Shown here piece by piece: positions 1 through 7,778 of a stretch of 16,261 bases of DNA (positions within the stretch are counted from its first letter, which is position 1; each line of letters starts with the position of its first letter). The translations under genes and the position numbers were made by a program. A model generated the notes under the pieces. The model worked only from the letters and a program-made list of their open reading frames with translations, had not been told where the DNA came from and did no database searches. The stretch comes from Pseudomonadota bacterium (GTDB taxonomy: Bacteria > Pseudomonadota > Gammaproteobacteria > Arenicellales > Arenicellaceae): positions 1 to 16,261 of the forward strand of contig JABJKL010000255.1 in assembly GCA_018660405.1 (NCBI GenBank), in the 5' to 3' direction.

Positions 1-1070
1 CAAAGATAGTCGGGTATATCAAGCTCAGCACTGCTGACAAAACTTGAAAGCGCGATGTAATGAGCGGGTGTCTCCCCGCTATCCGCGACCAACTGCTTAA
101 GGGCAAAGGTGCGTATAGGACCGACGCTGTTGTCTGACCAATCATGAAGCATGCTACTTACCGCTGATTGTCCATCAAGGGTTTCGCACAAATCGACCGC
201 CTTCTGAGCCATGTGCAAATCTTCCAGTCTCACTGCCAGCGCTATAGTAAGCCTCAGCACATTTCTTCGCTGCGGTTCTGTCATTTGATCCAAATGCAGA
301 AAAATATCCTCAATAATCGCGGCATACTGAGCCTGCTCGGATACCAGACGCTCCCACTGATCTATAGCTCGATCCCAATCAGCCACGCTAAGCAGCATCC
401 GAACTTTCAACATTGTCACTCGTGGGGAGTTTGGGTCAAGTTGCTGTGCTTCGTCCAATGACGCCGCGACGATATCCATATCGTTATCTGCAAACCCCAA
501 CTCGGCAAGCTCACAGTAATAATGTAGCATCCGCGCTCCATTTTTACGTTTCGTCTCGCCCAGATTGCGCGAAGCATCGATCGCGGCAAGCCAGTCTTTC
601 TCCAACTCGTAGACACGAACCAATGCAGACAGGGCCCGCTCGCGATAATCACGAGCAGTCGTTAATTCCTCAAACAAGCTTTCCGCACGATCATAAAGGC
701 CCGCACTCATATAATCATGTGCCAACTCGTACACGGCCGTTTGTCGCTGAACGGGGGGCAAGGCTGGACGAGCAATCAGGTTTTGGTGCAACCGAGTGGC
801 GCGGTCAAGCTCACCATTTCGACGAAACAACTTACCTAATGCGAAGTGAAGCTCAATCGTATCTTCATCCACTTCAAGTGCCTGAATAAACACTTCAATA
901 GCCTTATCCGGCTCTTCATTAAGTAAATAGTTAAGCCCGCGGAAGTAATTTCTGGAAAGATCCGAGCCTTTGCGAGCTGTTTGCCGCTGACTCACTACCC
1001 AAGCTATAAACAGGCCAACGACTAATCCCGACAAAGCAACCAGTAGAAGCGCTGTCCATTCAGCCGTCAA
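1..1070 (-). CDS. lapB: LapB (YciM), LPS assembly/regulatory TPR protein, 3' end cut off by window
   Basis: LapB is an inner-membrane-anchored TPR protein that, in E. coli, works with FtsH to control LpxC turnover and so LPS synthesis. About 356 codons are visible. Residues 6-26 form one hydrophobic N-terminal anchor. After it come TPR-like helices, beginning NYFRGLNYLLNEEPDKAIEVF (written here from residue ~36), which closely follow the E. coli protein. The family is about 390 residues long and ends in a rubredoxin-like zinc ribbon, so that ribbon should lie just outside the window. No ATG is available in frame. I chose TTG at 1070, preceded by GAGG with a 9-nt spacer; it overlaps the lapA stop by 11 nt, suggesting coupled translation. 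The lapA neighbour supports the call. Confidence 0.93.
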   Translation of the reverse strand, partial: MTAEWTALLLVALSGLVVGLFIAWVVSQRQTARKGSDLSRNYFRGLNYLLNEEPDKAIEVFIQALEVDEDTIELHFALGKLFRRNGELDRATRLHQNLIARPALPPVQRQTAVYELAHDYMSAGLYDRAESLFEELTTARDYRERALSALVRVYELEKDWLAAIDASRNLGETKRKNGARMLHYYCELAELGFADNDMDIVAASLDEAQQLDPNSPRVTMLKVRMLLSVADWDRAIDQWERLVSEQAQYAAIIEDIFLHLDQMTEPQRRNVLRLTIALAVRLEDLHMAQKAVDLCETLDGQSAVSSMLHDWSDNSVGPIRTFALKQLVADSGETPAHYIALSSFVSSAELDIPDYL

Positions 1071-1368
1071 ATAAAGTAGCCTCGTCGACCGGTAAAGCCT
1101 TTAGCTCGTCGAGTTGATTTTCAAGTTTGACCACTCTTCGATTTGCCCGGGCAGCGCGCGTGCGATGCCTAACCAGTGATATAGACATAATCAGCGCAGA
1201 AAATATCATGCCAACAGAAAATGCGATGAGTAGTAAAACCGTTAACTGGCCTTGCCAAACAAAATCCAGGTAGTAGTTAATTTCTACGACTTGCGCGTTA
1301 CGCATCGCGAATGTTGCAACAAGAACAACAACAACGATTATGGTAACAAGCAATATTATTTTACGCAT
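1060..1368 (-). CDS. lapA: LapA (YciS), small inner-membrane partner of LapB
   Basis: This 102-residue protein has the same length as E. coli LapA (DUF1049 family). Two hydrophobic segments, residues about 4-21 and 40-63, should cross the inner membrane. A charged helical tail (residues about 68-93, with RRVVKLENQLDELKAL) looks like a short coiled coil. An NAQ and hydrophobic linker between the membrane helices fits the family. In E. coli, LapA acts with LapB on LPS synthesis control. It starts with ATG at 1368 without a clear Shine-Dalgarno sequence. The 123-bp gap to ihfB contains no convincing promoter or terminator, so co-transcription from upstream is likely but not shown. Confidence 0.92.
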   Translation of the reverse strand: MRKIILLVTIIVVVVLVATFAMRNAQVVEINYYLDFVWQGQLTVLLLIAFSVGMIFSALIMSISLVRHRTRAARANRRVVKLENQLDELKALPVDEATLFDG

Positions 1369-1491
1369 TGGGTTTGTCGAAATTTGAGTGAAGCGATCAG
1401 TAAGCAGTCGACTATTTTAATGCTTCTACGAGGTCAATTAAATATCGGCGCAATACCAGGCCCTCGGCCACTTTGGCGGGCAATAGTGCTC

Positions 1492-1797
1492 CTATTTTTT
1501 GCCTTTAAAATCAACCCGTTCACGCAATTCTTTACCCGGTTTGAAATGCGGCACATATTTATCCTCTACCTGAACCGCTGCACCCGTCTTGGGGTTGCGC
1601 CCCATGCGTGATGCTCGATGGTGCAAAGAGAAACTACCAAACCCACGGATCTCTATTCGCTCACCATTGACTAGAGAATCGCTCATATGATCAATAATAG
1701 ACTTAACCGCGAGCTCAACATCTCGATGTGGGAACTGAGGCTGAGCATCAGCCAACATATCAATGATTTCGGACTTGGTGATGGTTGAATCAGTCAT
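1492..1797 (-). CDS. ihfB: Integration host factor subunit beta
   Basis: IHF-beta pairs with IHF-alpha to make a nucleoid protein that binds specific DNA sites and bends them sharply. It serves in replication, recombination and transcription. The 101-residue sequence has the HU/IHF fold signature: ERIEIRGFGSFSLHHRA near residues 46-62 and the DNA-intercalating arm GRNPKTG at residues 66-72, with Pro69 at the arm tip. YVPHFKPGKELRERV follows, as in E. coli. Relative to E. coli IHF-beta (94 residues) there are six extra residues before TKSE and a short Lys-rich tail (FKGKK). The start is ATG at 1797. The gene sits directly downstream of rpsA, the classical gammaproteobacterial arrangement. Confidence 0.97.
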   Translation of the reverse strand: MTDSTITKSEIIDMLADAQPQFPHRDVELAVKSIIDHMSDSLVNGERIEIRGFGSFSLHHRASRMGRNPKTGAAVQVEDKYVPHFKPGKELRERVDFKGKK

Positions 1798-1826
1798 TTA
1801 TTAATGCACCCGTGTGTGAGTAAGCA

Positions 1827-1854
1827 GGGTCAGTGCCAGCATAGATCCTGACCC
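1827..1854 (-). other. Inverted repeat between rpsA and ihfB (possible RNA hairpin)
   Basis: GGGTCAG and CTGACCC form a perfect 7-bp stem with a 14-nt loop in the 62-bp rpsA-ihfB gap, starting 6 bp after the rpsA stop codon. No T-run follows in the direction of transcription, so it does not look like an intrinsic terminator. It could be an mRNA 3'-end stabiliser or a processing site separating rpsA from ihfB expression. That role is inference. Confidence 0.4.
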
Positions 1855-1859
1855 CTAAA

Positions 1860-3533
1860 TTACTCGCCAGACTTCAGTTTTTCTTTAAGTTTATCAGCGA
1901 GCTGACTACTTCCGCCAGTAGATTTTTGGCTATATTCTTGAATTACTTCACTTTCTTGCTGTACTTCCAATGCTTTTACAGAAAGCGATATGCGTCGTGA
2001 CTTTCGATCAATGCTGATCACTTTGGATTCAATCTCGTCACCTTCCTTCAAGTAACTACGGGCGTCTTCCACGTGATCACGCGAAAGTTCAGAAGCCCTC
2101 ACATAACCCTCGATACCATCTGTTAAACTCACCACAGCACCACGTGCATCAACAGCGCCAATCACACCAGACACCCTACTACCTTTACCGTTAACGGCAA
2201 CAAAATCTGAGAAAGGATCACCTTGAGCCTGCTTCACCCCCAGGGATATGCGCTCACGCTCAGGATCAACGGCCAATACAATTGCTTCAACATCGTCACC
2301 CTTATTGTAATCACGAAGCACGTCTTCACCATCTTCGTCCCACGAAAGATCACTCAGATGAATTAAGCCATCAATGCCGCCGTCCAATCCAATAAAAATA
2401 CCGAAATCGGTAATCGACTTAATTTGCCCGGTAACCTTGTCACCTTTTTTGTATAGCGCAGTAAACTCTTCCCAAGGATTAGTCTTGCACTGCTTCATAC
2501 CCAGCGAAATGCGACGCCGATCTTCATCAACATCCAACACCATCACTTCCACTTCATCACCTAGAGCAGTGATCTTGCTTGGATGAACATTCTTATTAGT
2601 CCAATCCATCTCTGATACGTGAACCAAACCTTCAACGCCTTCTTCAATTTCTACAAAAGCGCCATAATCAGTGATGTTGGTAACCTTACCAAAAAGACGG
2701 GTGTTTTCAGGATAGCGACGTGGCAAATCAACCCATGGATCATCACCCAGTTGCTTAATGCCTAAGGAGACCCGACCCTTTTCGCGATCAAACTTCAATA
2801 CACGTGCATCCAATTCCTGGCCAACCTCGAGAACTTCAGACGGGTGTTTGACGCGTTTCCACGCCATATCGGTAATATGTAACAAACCGTCCAAACCACC
2901 CAGGTTGATAAAGGCACCATAATCAGTCAGGTTCTTCACGACGCCCTTGACGATTTGACCTTCTTCAAGTTTTTCGAGCAGTTGCTCGCGCTCGGCCCCC
3001 ATTTGATTCTCTACAACCGCACGACGCGAAACAACTACGTTGTTACGCTGGCGATCAAGTTTTATAACTTTCAATTCAAGATCACGACCTTCCAGGTAGG
3101 CTGTATCTTTGACGGGACGAACGTCCACCAGCGAACCTGGCAAGAACGCGCGAACGTTCTGCAGGGAAACCGTAAAGCCACCTTTAACTTTGCCAGTGAT
3201 CTGCCCAATAACAATTTCTTCGTTTTCTTGCGCTTTTTCCAGCTCGTCCCAGACCTTAACCCGGCGCGCCTTATCTCGTGACAACCGAGTGCGGCCGAAA
3301 CCGTCTTCCAACGCTTCAATAGCGACCTCGACAAAGTCGCCGACTTTAAGTTCGGCCTCCTCATCCATCAGGCCGAATTGAGAAAGCGGAATATCTGCTT
3401 CTGACTTAAGCCCCGCGTTTACCGTGACAAAATCCCCGGCAACCTCTACAATTTCTGCTGAAACCACCTTTCCGATGGTCATTTCAGTCTCTTTTATACT
3501 AGCTTCAAATAGCTCTGCAAAGCTCTCACTCAT
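1860..3533 (-). CDS. rpsA: 30S ribosomal protein S1
   Basis: S1 binds mRNA on the 30S subunit and helps unfold and place structured or weakly Shine-Dalgarno-driven messages. The protein is 557 residues, exactly the E. coli length, and shows six S1 (OB-fold) repeats at about residues 20-87, 105-171, 192-260, 277-347, 364-434 and 451-520. Recurrent motifs are visible, such as NLTDYGAF, DGLLHITDMAW, EGLVHVSEMDW and RISLGVKQ. The first two repeats are the divergent ribosome-binding ones. The ATG at 3533 has AAGG nine nt upstream, and the start MSESFAELFEAS matches E. coli MTESFAQLFEES. It lies between cmk and ihfB as in other gammaproteobacteria. The leader has a repeat-bearing stem, described separately, that could serve autoregulation. 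Confidence 0.99.
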   Translation of the reverse strand: MSESFAELFEASIKETEMTIGKVVSAEIVEVAGDFVTVNAGLKSEADIPLSQFGLMDEEAELKVGDFVEVAIEALEDGFGRTRLSRDKARRVKVWDELEKAQENEEIVIGQITGKVKGGFTVSLQNVRAFLPGSLVDVRPVKDTAYLEGRDLELKVIKLDRQRNNVVVSRRAVVENQMGAEREQLLEKLEEGQIVKGVVKNLTDYGAFINLGGLDGLLHITDMAWKRVKHPSEVLEVGQELDARVLKFDREKGRVSLGIKQLGDDPWVDLPRRYPENTRLFGKVTNITDYGAFVEIEEGVEGLVHVSEMDWTNKNVHPSKITALGDEVEVMVLDVDEDRRRISLGMKQCKTNPWEEFTALYKKGDKVTGQIKSITDFGIFIGLDGGIDGLIHLSDLSWDEDGEDVLRDYNKGDDVEAIVLAVDPERERISLGVKQAQGDPFSDFVAVNGKGSRVSGVIGAVDARGAVVSLTDGIEGYVRASELSRDHVEDARSYLKEGDEIESKVISIDRKSRRISLSVKALEVQQESEVIQEYSQKSTGGSSQLADKLKEKLKSGE

Positions 3534-3592
3534 TTCAATTTACCTTGCTGTCTTACCCACTGGAGCTACCCACTGGAACTGACAGCGTCTTA
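3534..3592 (-). promoter_or_regulatory. rpsA leader with tandem 11-nt repeat inside a stem
   Basis: The 59-nt gap between cmk and rpsA holds two copies of TACCCACTGGA (plus-strand 3554-3564 and 3567-3577, period 13). They are bracketed by GCTGTC (3547-3552) and GACAGC (3581-3586), a perfect 6-bp inverted repeat. In the mRNA this could fold into an outer stem with a small inner hairpin formed from one repeat's UGGG and the next repeat's UCCA. The structure ends just before the AAGG of the start site. E. coli S1 represses its own mRNA through a structured leader. A similar role here is inferred from position and shape only. Confidence 0.35.
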
Positions 3593-4300
3593 TCATTTAT
3601 TGCGGTCCGGCCGGATCGGATGCAAATGTTGGTTAACCAGATCAAGTACCGCAGACACCACCTCATCAATACTCATATCCGAGGTGTCGAGAACAGTAGC
3701 ATCACCCGCTGGTTTCAGTGGAGATACTGCCCGCCCCGAATCCCGGGCGTCACGTTCCTTGATCGCTTCAAGAAGGGCGCGCAGATTACCATCCAACCCC
3801 TTGTCTTTCAACTGCTTATATCGTCTTTGGGCACGCACATCGGCACTCGCAGTAATAAATACTTTTGTCGTCGCATCGGTAAAAACAACCGTACCCATAT
3901 CGCGGCCATCAGCAACCAACCCCGGCAACTCGCGCGAGTGCCGTTGGAGTTTTAATAAGGACTCGCGAACTACCGGTCTGGTTGCAATGCGCGATGTATG
4001 AACAGCCACTTCTTCGCCACGCACTTCACTAGTAACATTTCGATTATTAACGTATATATCAACCACGTCACCGGGCTTGGCAACACTCTGAAAATGTAAG
4101 GTTCTGCACAGTCGACGTAACCCTTCATCATCGTCAGGAGCTATTCCATCGGAGAGCGCTCGCCATGCCACTGCCCGATAAATAGCCCCGCTATCAAGGT
4201 AGTGCCAGCCAAGCCGATCCGCACAGCGCGTACCCACAGTACCTTTGCCAGCACCACTGGGGCCATCCAATGTTAATACAGGAACAGGGTTGCTAGTCAT
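3593..4300 (-). CDS. cmk: Cytidylate kinase
   Basis: Cmk transfers phosphate from ATP to CMP or dCMP, recycling the nucleotides released by RNA decay and phospholipid synthesis. At 235 residues it is of usual size for the family. The P-loop GPSGAGKGT is at residues 13-21, followed by YLDSGAIYRA (34-43), typical of the CMP-binding region. DGRDMGTVVF lies at 131-140, and the lid-region arginines are in RRYKQLKDKG and RDARDSGRAVSPL. The ATG at 4300 overlaps the aroA stop as ATGA, indicating translational coupling. Cmk placed before rpsA is a conserved gammaproteobacterial pairing. Confidence 0.98.
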   Translation of the reverse strand: MTSNPVPVLTLDGPSGAGKGTVGTRCADRLGWHYLDSGAIYRAVAWRALSDGIAPDDDEGLRRLCRTLHFQSVAKPGDVVDIYVNNRNVTSEVRGEEVAVHTSRIATRPVVRESLLKLQRHSRELPGLVADGRDMGTVVFTDATTKVFITASADVRAQRRYKQLKDKGLDGNLRALLEAIKERDARDSGRAVSPLKPAGDATVLDTSDMSIDEVVSAVLDLVNQHLHPIRPDRNK

Positions 4301-5622
4301 CTGTCTAGCGTCTGGGCATCTAATTTCATACCTGTCTGATTGGCCAATTCAATAAAATCAGGGAAAGATGTCGCTACGTTCTCACACCGGCGAATCGTAA
4401 TCGGATTCGATGCAACTGCCCCGGCGACGGCAAAAGCCATCGCGATACGATGGTCGAGCTGGCTATCAACTTGACCACCCAAAATATTTCCACCCACTAT
4501 ATTCATACCGTCTGGATGTTCTTCAACTTCTATACCGACAGCCCGCAAGCCCTCGACCACTGCTGAAATACGATCACTTTCCTTATGGCGTAATTCCTCA
4601 GCGCCGCGCACTCGAGTCACACCCGATGCGCACGCTGCCGCAATACATATAGCAGGAATTTCGTCAATCGCGAGTGGCACTTGCTCTGGCGGCACATCGA
4701 TTCCCGCTAATCCGGAATAGCTCACCTGGATATCAGCAACAGCCTCGCCGCCCACTTCTCGCGGATTTATCAGTTCTATATCCGCCCCCATCAAACGGAG
4801 AATATTAATCACACCGGTACGTGTAGCATTCACCCCCACATGTTCCAACAATATCTGGGAGCCAGGGACAATACTCGCCAACACCATAAAAAAAGCGGCC
4901 GAAGAAATATCTGCAGGTACAGAAATATCTTGTGCCGTTAAGTGCCCACCACCTTCAAGGCTAATAACACTTTGCTCTGTAACACACGCATAACCGTAGG
5001 CGTTCAACATACGCTCGGTATGATCCCGCGTTGCTGCTGGTTCAACTACCTTCGTCGTTCCTTTAGCGTACAAGCCTGCCAGTAGAATCGCGGATTTAAC
5101 CTGGGCACTAGCGACGGGCAAGTCGTAATGAATACCCCTTAAATGATCTGTCGCCCGTATTTGAATAGGCGGTGTACCATCCGCTTCAACGCGACAATCG
5201 GCACCCATCTTCTCAAGCGGAATCATAATACGCCGCATAGGGCGGCTGGACAATGACTCGTCACCTACCAGCACGGAGTTAAACGATTGCGCGGCAAGCA
5301 CGCCGCTCATCAAGCGCATCGCAGTACCGGAATTCCCCATATCGAGCGCAGATTTTGACGCCTTTAAACCATCCATTCCGGCACCAACTATCACTAGCTT
5401 ACCGTTCGCTGGCCCTTCAGCCATCACACCCATTGCGCGAAATGCGGCCAGTGTTGCGAGAACGTCTTCGCCCTCGAGCAATCCTTCTATATGGGATACA
5501 CCGTCTGCCAACGCGGAAAATATTACTGCACGATGCGAAATTGACTTGTCTCCGGGCACTCTTAAGCGACCACCGATGGCGCTGGTACGCGCGCTGACAA
5601 AACCAGGTTCAGACCTACTCAC
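4297..5622 (-). CDS. aroA: 3-phosphoshikimate 1-carboxyvinyltransferase (EPSP synthase)
   Basis: AroA joins phosphoenolpyruvate to shikimate-3-phosphate, the sixth step of the shikimate pathway, leading to chorismate. The protein is 441 residues. Visible landmarks are PGDKSISHRA (23-32), GNSGTAMR (96-103), SAQVK (172-176), RDHTE (199-203), NATR (265-268), the catalytic Asp in AIDEIP (Asp320), EELRHKESDR (342-351) and DHRIAMA (390-396). The four short motifs R-x-H-x-E, GDK-S/T, SAQ-x-K and N-x-TR are those used to define class II EPSP synthases. The Gly in NSGTAMR (Gly99) is retained, whereas the glyphosate-tolerant CP4 enzyme has Ala there. The start is GTG at 5622, sharing one base with the tyrA TAG stop. 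In Pseudomonas this domain is fused to TyrA; here it is a separate gene. Confidence 0.98.
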   Translation of the reverse strand: MSRSEPGFVSARTSAIGGRLRVPGDKSISHRAVIFSALADGVSHIEGLLEGEDVLATLAAFRAMGVMAEGPANGKLVIVGAGMDGLKASKSALDMGNSGTAMRLMSGVLAAQSFNSVLVGDESLSSRPMRRIMIPLEKMGADCRVEADGTPPIQIRATDHLRGIHYDLPVASAQVKSAILLAGLYAKGTTKVVEPAATRDHTERMLNAYGYACVTEQSVISLEGGGHLTAQDISVPADISSAAFFMVLASIVPGSQILLEHVGVNATRTGVINILRLMGADIELINPREVGGEAVADIQVSYSGLAGIDVPPEQVPLAIDEIPAICIAAACASGVTRVRGAEELRHKESDRISAVVEGLRAVGIEVEEHPDGMNIVGGNILGGQVDSQLDHRIAMAFAVAGAVASNPITIRRCENVATSFPDFIELANQTGMKLDAQTLDR

Positions 5623-6524
5623 TATTTTCTGCTTTTCTGTTCCAAACTTTTTTGTTTTAAACCAAGATTACGAGCATCTCTTGATTGCCGGAAATACTGT
5701 TCAATACCCGCCGAGTCGCCGCTTGAAATAAGTTTTGCCAACTCGTCCAGCGCAGCTTTATAACCACTAATCGCTTCCAACAAGGCTGCTTTATTGGTCA
5801 GGCTAACGTCTCGCCACATGACAGGGTCACTGGATGAGATACGAGTGAAGTCATAAAAACCACCAGCGGCGAGATCAAATAACACCTCTGACTCAGCATG
5901 GTTCGCCATTGCATTAACCAGAGCGAAAGCAACTGCGTGCGGCAAATGACTTGTCCAGGCCAAAATGCGATCGTGATCGGCCGCGCTCATGCTCAAAACC
6001 TGCGCGCCCACGGACTCCCACAAGCGCGTTACGCGTTCAATATGACGAAACGATGACTGATCGCCAGGTGTGATAATTACGTTCCTGCCATCAAATAAAT
6101 CGGCAGACGAAGCCTCGACACCTGAACTTTCTCTGCCAGCGATAGGATGACCGGGAATAAAACGCGTCAACATGCTAGGGAAACCCGATGCCACGGCCTC
6201 AACCAAATTGGCCTTTACGCTACCCACATCAGTAACCGTGCAGTCATCACTGGTTAATGTAGCAACCTCACCGAGCTGCCGTTCCAGTGTTTTTACCGGG
6301 GTCGCCAATACAACTAGATCTGCACCGGGTAAGGCCTCACCCAGCGAGTTTGTACCCTGATCAATAACACCAAGTTTTAAAGCTTTTTCCAATGACTCAC
6401 GAGATTTCGTCACCCCAACAACGATACCGGCAATGCGTTTATGCTTTACCACACGCGCTAGCGAACCACCGATGAGGCCAACCCCAACAATGACGATTTT
6501 TTCAAATTGGTATCGTACAGACAT
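5622..6524 (-). CDS. tyrA: Prephenate/arogenate (cyclohexadienyl) dehydrogenase, TyrA family
   Basis: TyrA oxidatively decarboxylates prephenate (or arogenate) on the tyrosine branch. The 300-residue protein begins with a Rossmann motif, GVGLIGGS (14-21). It continues with TDVGSVK (98-104), GHPIAGRESSG (125-135) and SHLPH (192-196), which holds family catalytic histidines; a helical dimerisation domain follows. There is no chorismate mutase domain, no ACT domain and no AroA fusion. The second Rossmann strand ends GVTKSRES with no Asp or Glu at the usual NAD-selecting position, so NADP use is possible (inference). The start is ATG at 6524, 32 nt after the pheA stop, and the stop overlaps the aroA GTG by one base. 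Substrate preference between prephenate and arogenate cannot be read from the sequence. Confidence 0.95.
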   Translation of the reverse strand: MSVRYQFEKIVIVGVGLIGGSLARVVKHKRIAGIVVGVTKSRESLEKALKLGVIDQGTNSLGEALPGADLVVLATPVKTLERQLGEVATLTSDDCTVTDVGSVKANLVEAVASGFPSMLTRFIPGHPIAGRESSGVEASSADLFDGRNVIITPGDQSSFRHIERVTRLWESVGAQVLSMSAADHDRILAWTSHLPHAVAFALVNAMANHAESEVLFDLAAGGFYDFTRISSSDPVMWRDVSLTNKAALLEAISGYKAALDELAKLISSGDSAGIEQYFRQSRDARNLGLKQKSLEQKSRK

Positions 6525-6556
6525 AATAAAATGTTGGTGGGCGCTTACATAACAGC

Positions 6557-7648
6557 CTAGAGCACCGCTTCAGGGTAAGAGCCTAGTAATTTAAAATAGG
6601 CCGCTTTTTTTTCCAATTCTGCCAATACACTGGCGACATTTTTATCATCCGCATGCCCCACCAAATCCATAAAAAATACATATTCCCACATACCCTGTCG
6701 AGACGGCCGTGACTCAATTCGACTCATACTGACGTTGTGGCGCGCCAACGGCTCCAGCAGATTGAATAGAGCACCAACCTCGTTTTTGGTTGAAACAACG
6801 ATCGATGTCTTGTCTTCACCGCTTGAAGGGAAAGCTGTTTTACCAATCACAAGAAATCGGGTGGTATTACTTACGTCGTCTTGAATATTGCGCGCCAGAG
6901 AGTGCAATTCATAAAGGCTGGCAGCAAACTCACTGGCTATACAGGCCGACTCCAGATCTTCTTTAGCTCTAATCGCGCCACGAGCATTACTATCAACGGG
7001 TATTAATTCTGCATCCGGAAGATTATTCGCCAGCCATATTCGGGTCTGCCCAAACGACTGGGGGTGCGCATAAATACGTTTTACTGAGCCAATCCCAGCT
7101 GCAATACTCAATAATTGATGCTCTATTAGTACCTGAACTTCACCACAGACACTCAAGGCCGATTCCAAAAACAGATCGAGCGTACTACTGATGACCCCTT
7201 CAGAAGAATTTTCTACGGGGACGACACCATAATGCGACTCTCCCCGCCCAACGCTCTGGAATACGGCAGCAATGGTACTCACCGCACGAGCGGTTACTGC
7301 ATGTCCAAAGTGTTTCAATACAGCCGCTTGGGTATAAGTACCTTCTGGCCCTAAATAAGCAACAGTTAGCGGCATTTCCGCCGCCAGTGAGGCGGACATA
7401 ATCTCGCGCATCAATCGAACAATTTGTTGATCCGATAGCGGCCCTTCATTACGTTCCCGTATGCGTCGTAAAACTTGAGCCTCGCGTTCCGGACGATAAA
7501 AGACTGTCGAGCCCTTAGCGACTTTCGCTTTTGCGATATCGCTGGCAACGGCAACGCGCTCACTAATCAGACCCTGTATTTTTTGATCAAGCTGATCAAT
7601 TTCCTCACGCAGGGAATCCAAATCCGGCTTATCGTCACCTTTACTCAT
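6557..7648 (-). CDS. pheA: Bifunctional chorismate mutase / prephenate dehydratase (P-protein)
   Basis: PheA converts chorismate to prephenate and then to phenylpyruvate. The 363-residue protein has an N-terminal AroQ chorismate mutase helix bundle (about 8-88, starting LREEIDQLDQKI), a prephenate dehydratase domain (about 95-270, with AYLGPEGTYTQ and the NTTRF motif at 261-265) and a C-terminal ACT domain (about 280-358). The ACT motifs GALFN (292-296) and ESRP (312-315) are those tied to phenylalanine feedback inhibition in this family. I prefer ATG at 7648; a TTG one codon upstream (7651) is the other option, with GTGTGAG just before either. The upstream gap contains a 15-nt inverted repeat. 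No hisC-type aminotransferase follows it, unlike the Pseudomonas cluster. Confidence 0.97.
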   Translation of the reverse strand: MSKGDDKPDLDSLREEIDQLDQKIQGLISERVAVASDIAKAKVAKGSTVFYRPEREAQVLRRIRERNEGPLSDQQIVRLMREIMSASLAAEMPLTVAYLGPEGTYTQAAVLKHFGHAVTARAVSTIAAVFQSVGRGESHYGVVPVENSSEGVISSTLDLFLESALSVCGEVQVLIEHQLLSIAAGIGSVKRIYAHPQSFGQTRIWLANNLPDAELIPVDSNARGAIRAKEDLESACIASEFAASLYELHSLARNIQDDVSNTTRFLVIGKTAFPSSGEDKTSIVVSTKNEVGALFNLLEPLARHNVSMSRIESRPSRQGMWEYVFFMDLVGHADDKNVASVLAELEKKAAYFKLLGSYPEAVL

Positions 7649-7661
7649 CAATACTCACACC

Positions 7662-7775
7662 AAGACCTTTGCATGAGCAGGGATTTTGTTCCTTTCGTAA
7701 AAATAAATAGCCAAGGCAAAACCGTGCTGAATGAGGGAGTTTATAGTGCATAAATGACAATCATGCATAGGTCTT
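7662..7775 (-). repeat. Long-range 15-nt inverted repeat in the serA-pheA gap
   Basis: AAGACCTTTGCATGA (7662-7676) and TCATGCATAGGTCTT (7761-7775) are complementary at 14 of 15 positions and separated by 84 bp. The outer arm begins only 3 bp beyond the serA stop and the inner arm ends 13 nt before the pheA ATG. No flanking target duplication was seen, so a miniature transposon is not favoured. In the mRNA the arms could close a large loop next to the pheA start. A 37-codon frame (7655-7768) with the stretch GFALAIYFY runs through the loop and stops 6 nt before pheA; it may be a chance frame or a leader peptide. Confidence 0.5.
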
Positions 7776-7778
7776 TTG

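Noticed and set aside
168..889. Plus-strand open frames of 97 and 158 codons
   Set aside because: They are antisense to the lapB TPR region, overlap each other and show no recognisable protein features.
1406..1413. 8-bp palindrome AGTCGACT in the ihfB-lapA gap
   Set aside because: Isolated short palindrome, no second copy or nearby regulator; expected by chance.
1423..1440. TTGACC/TAAAAT promoter-like pair before lapA
   Set aside because: Spacer is only 12 nt, too short for a sigma-70 promoter.
7662..7775. Miniature transposon (MITE) reading of the serA-pheA inverted repeat
   Set aside because: No target-site duplication, no second copy in the window and the arms sit exactly in the leader of pheA; RNA structure is the simpler reading.
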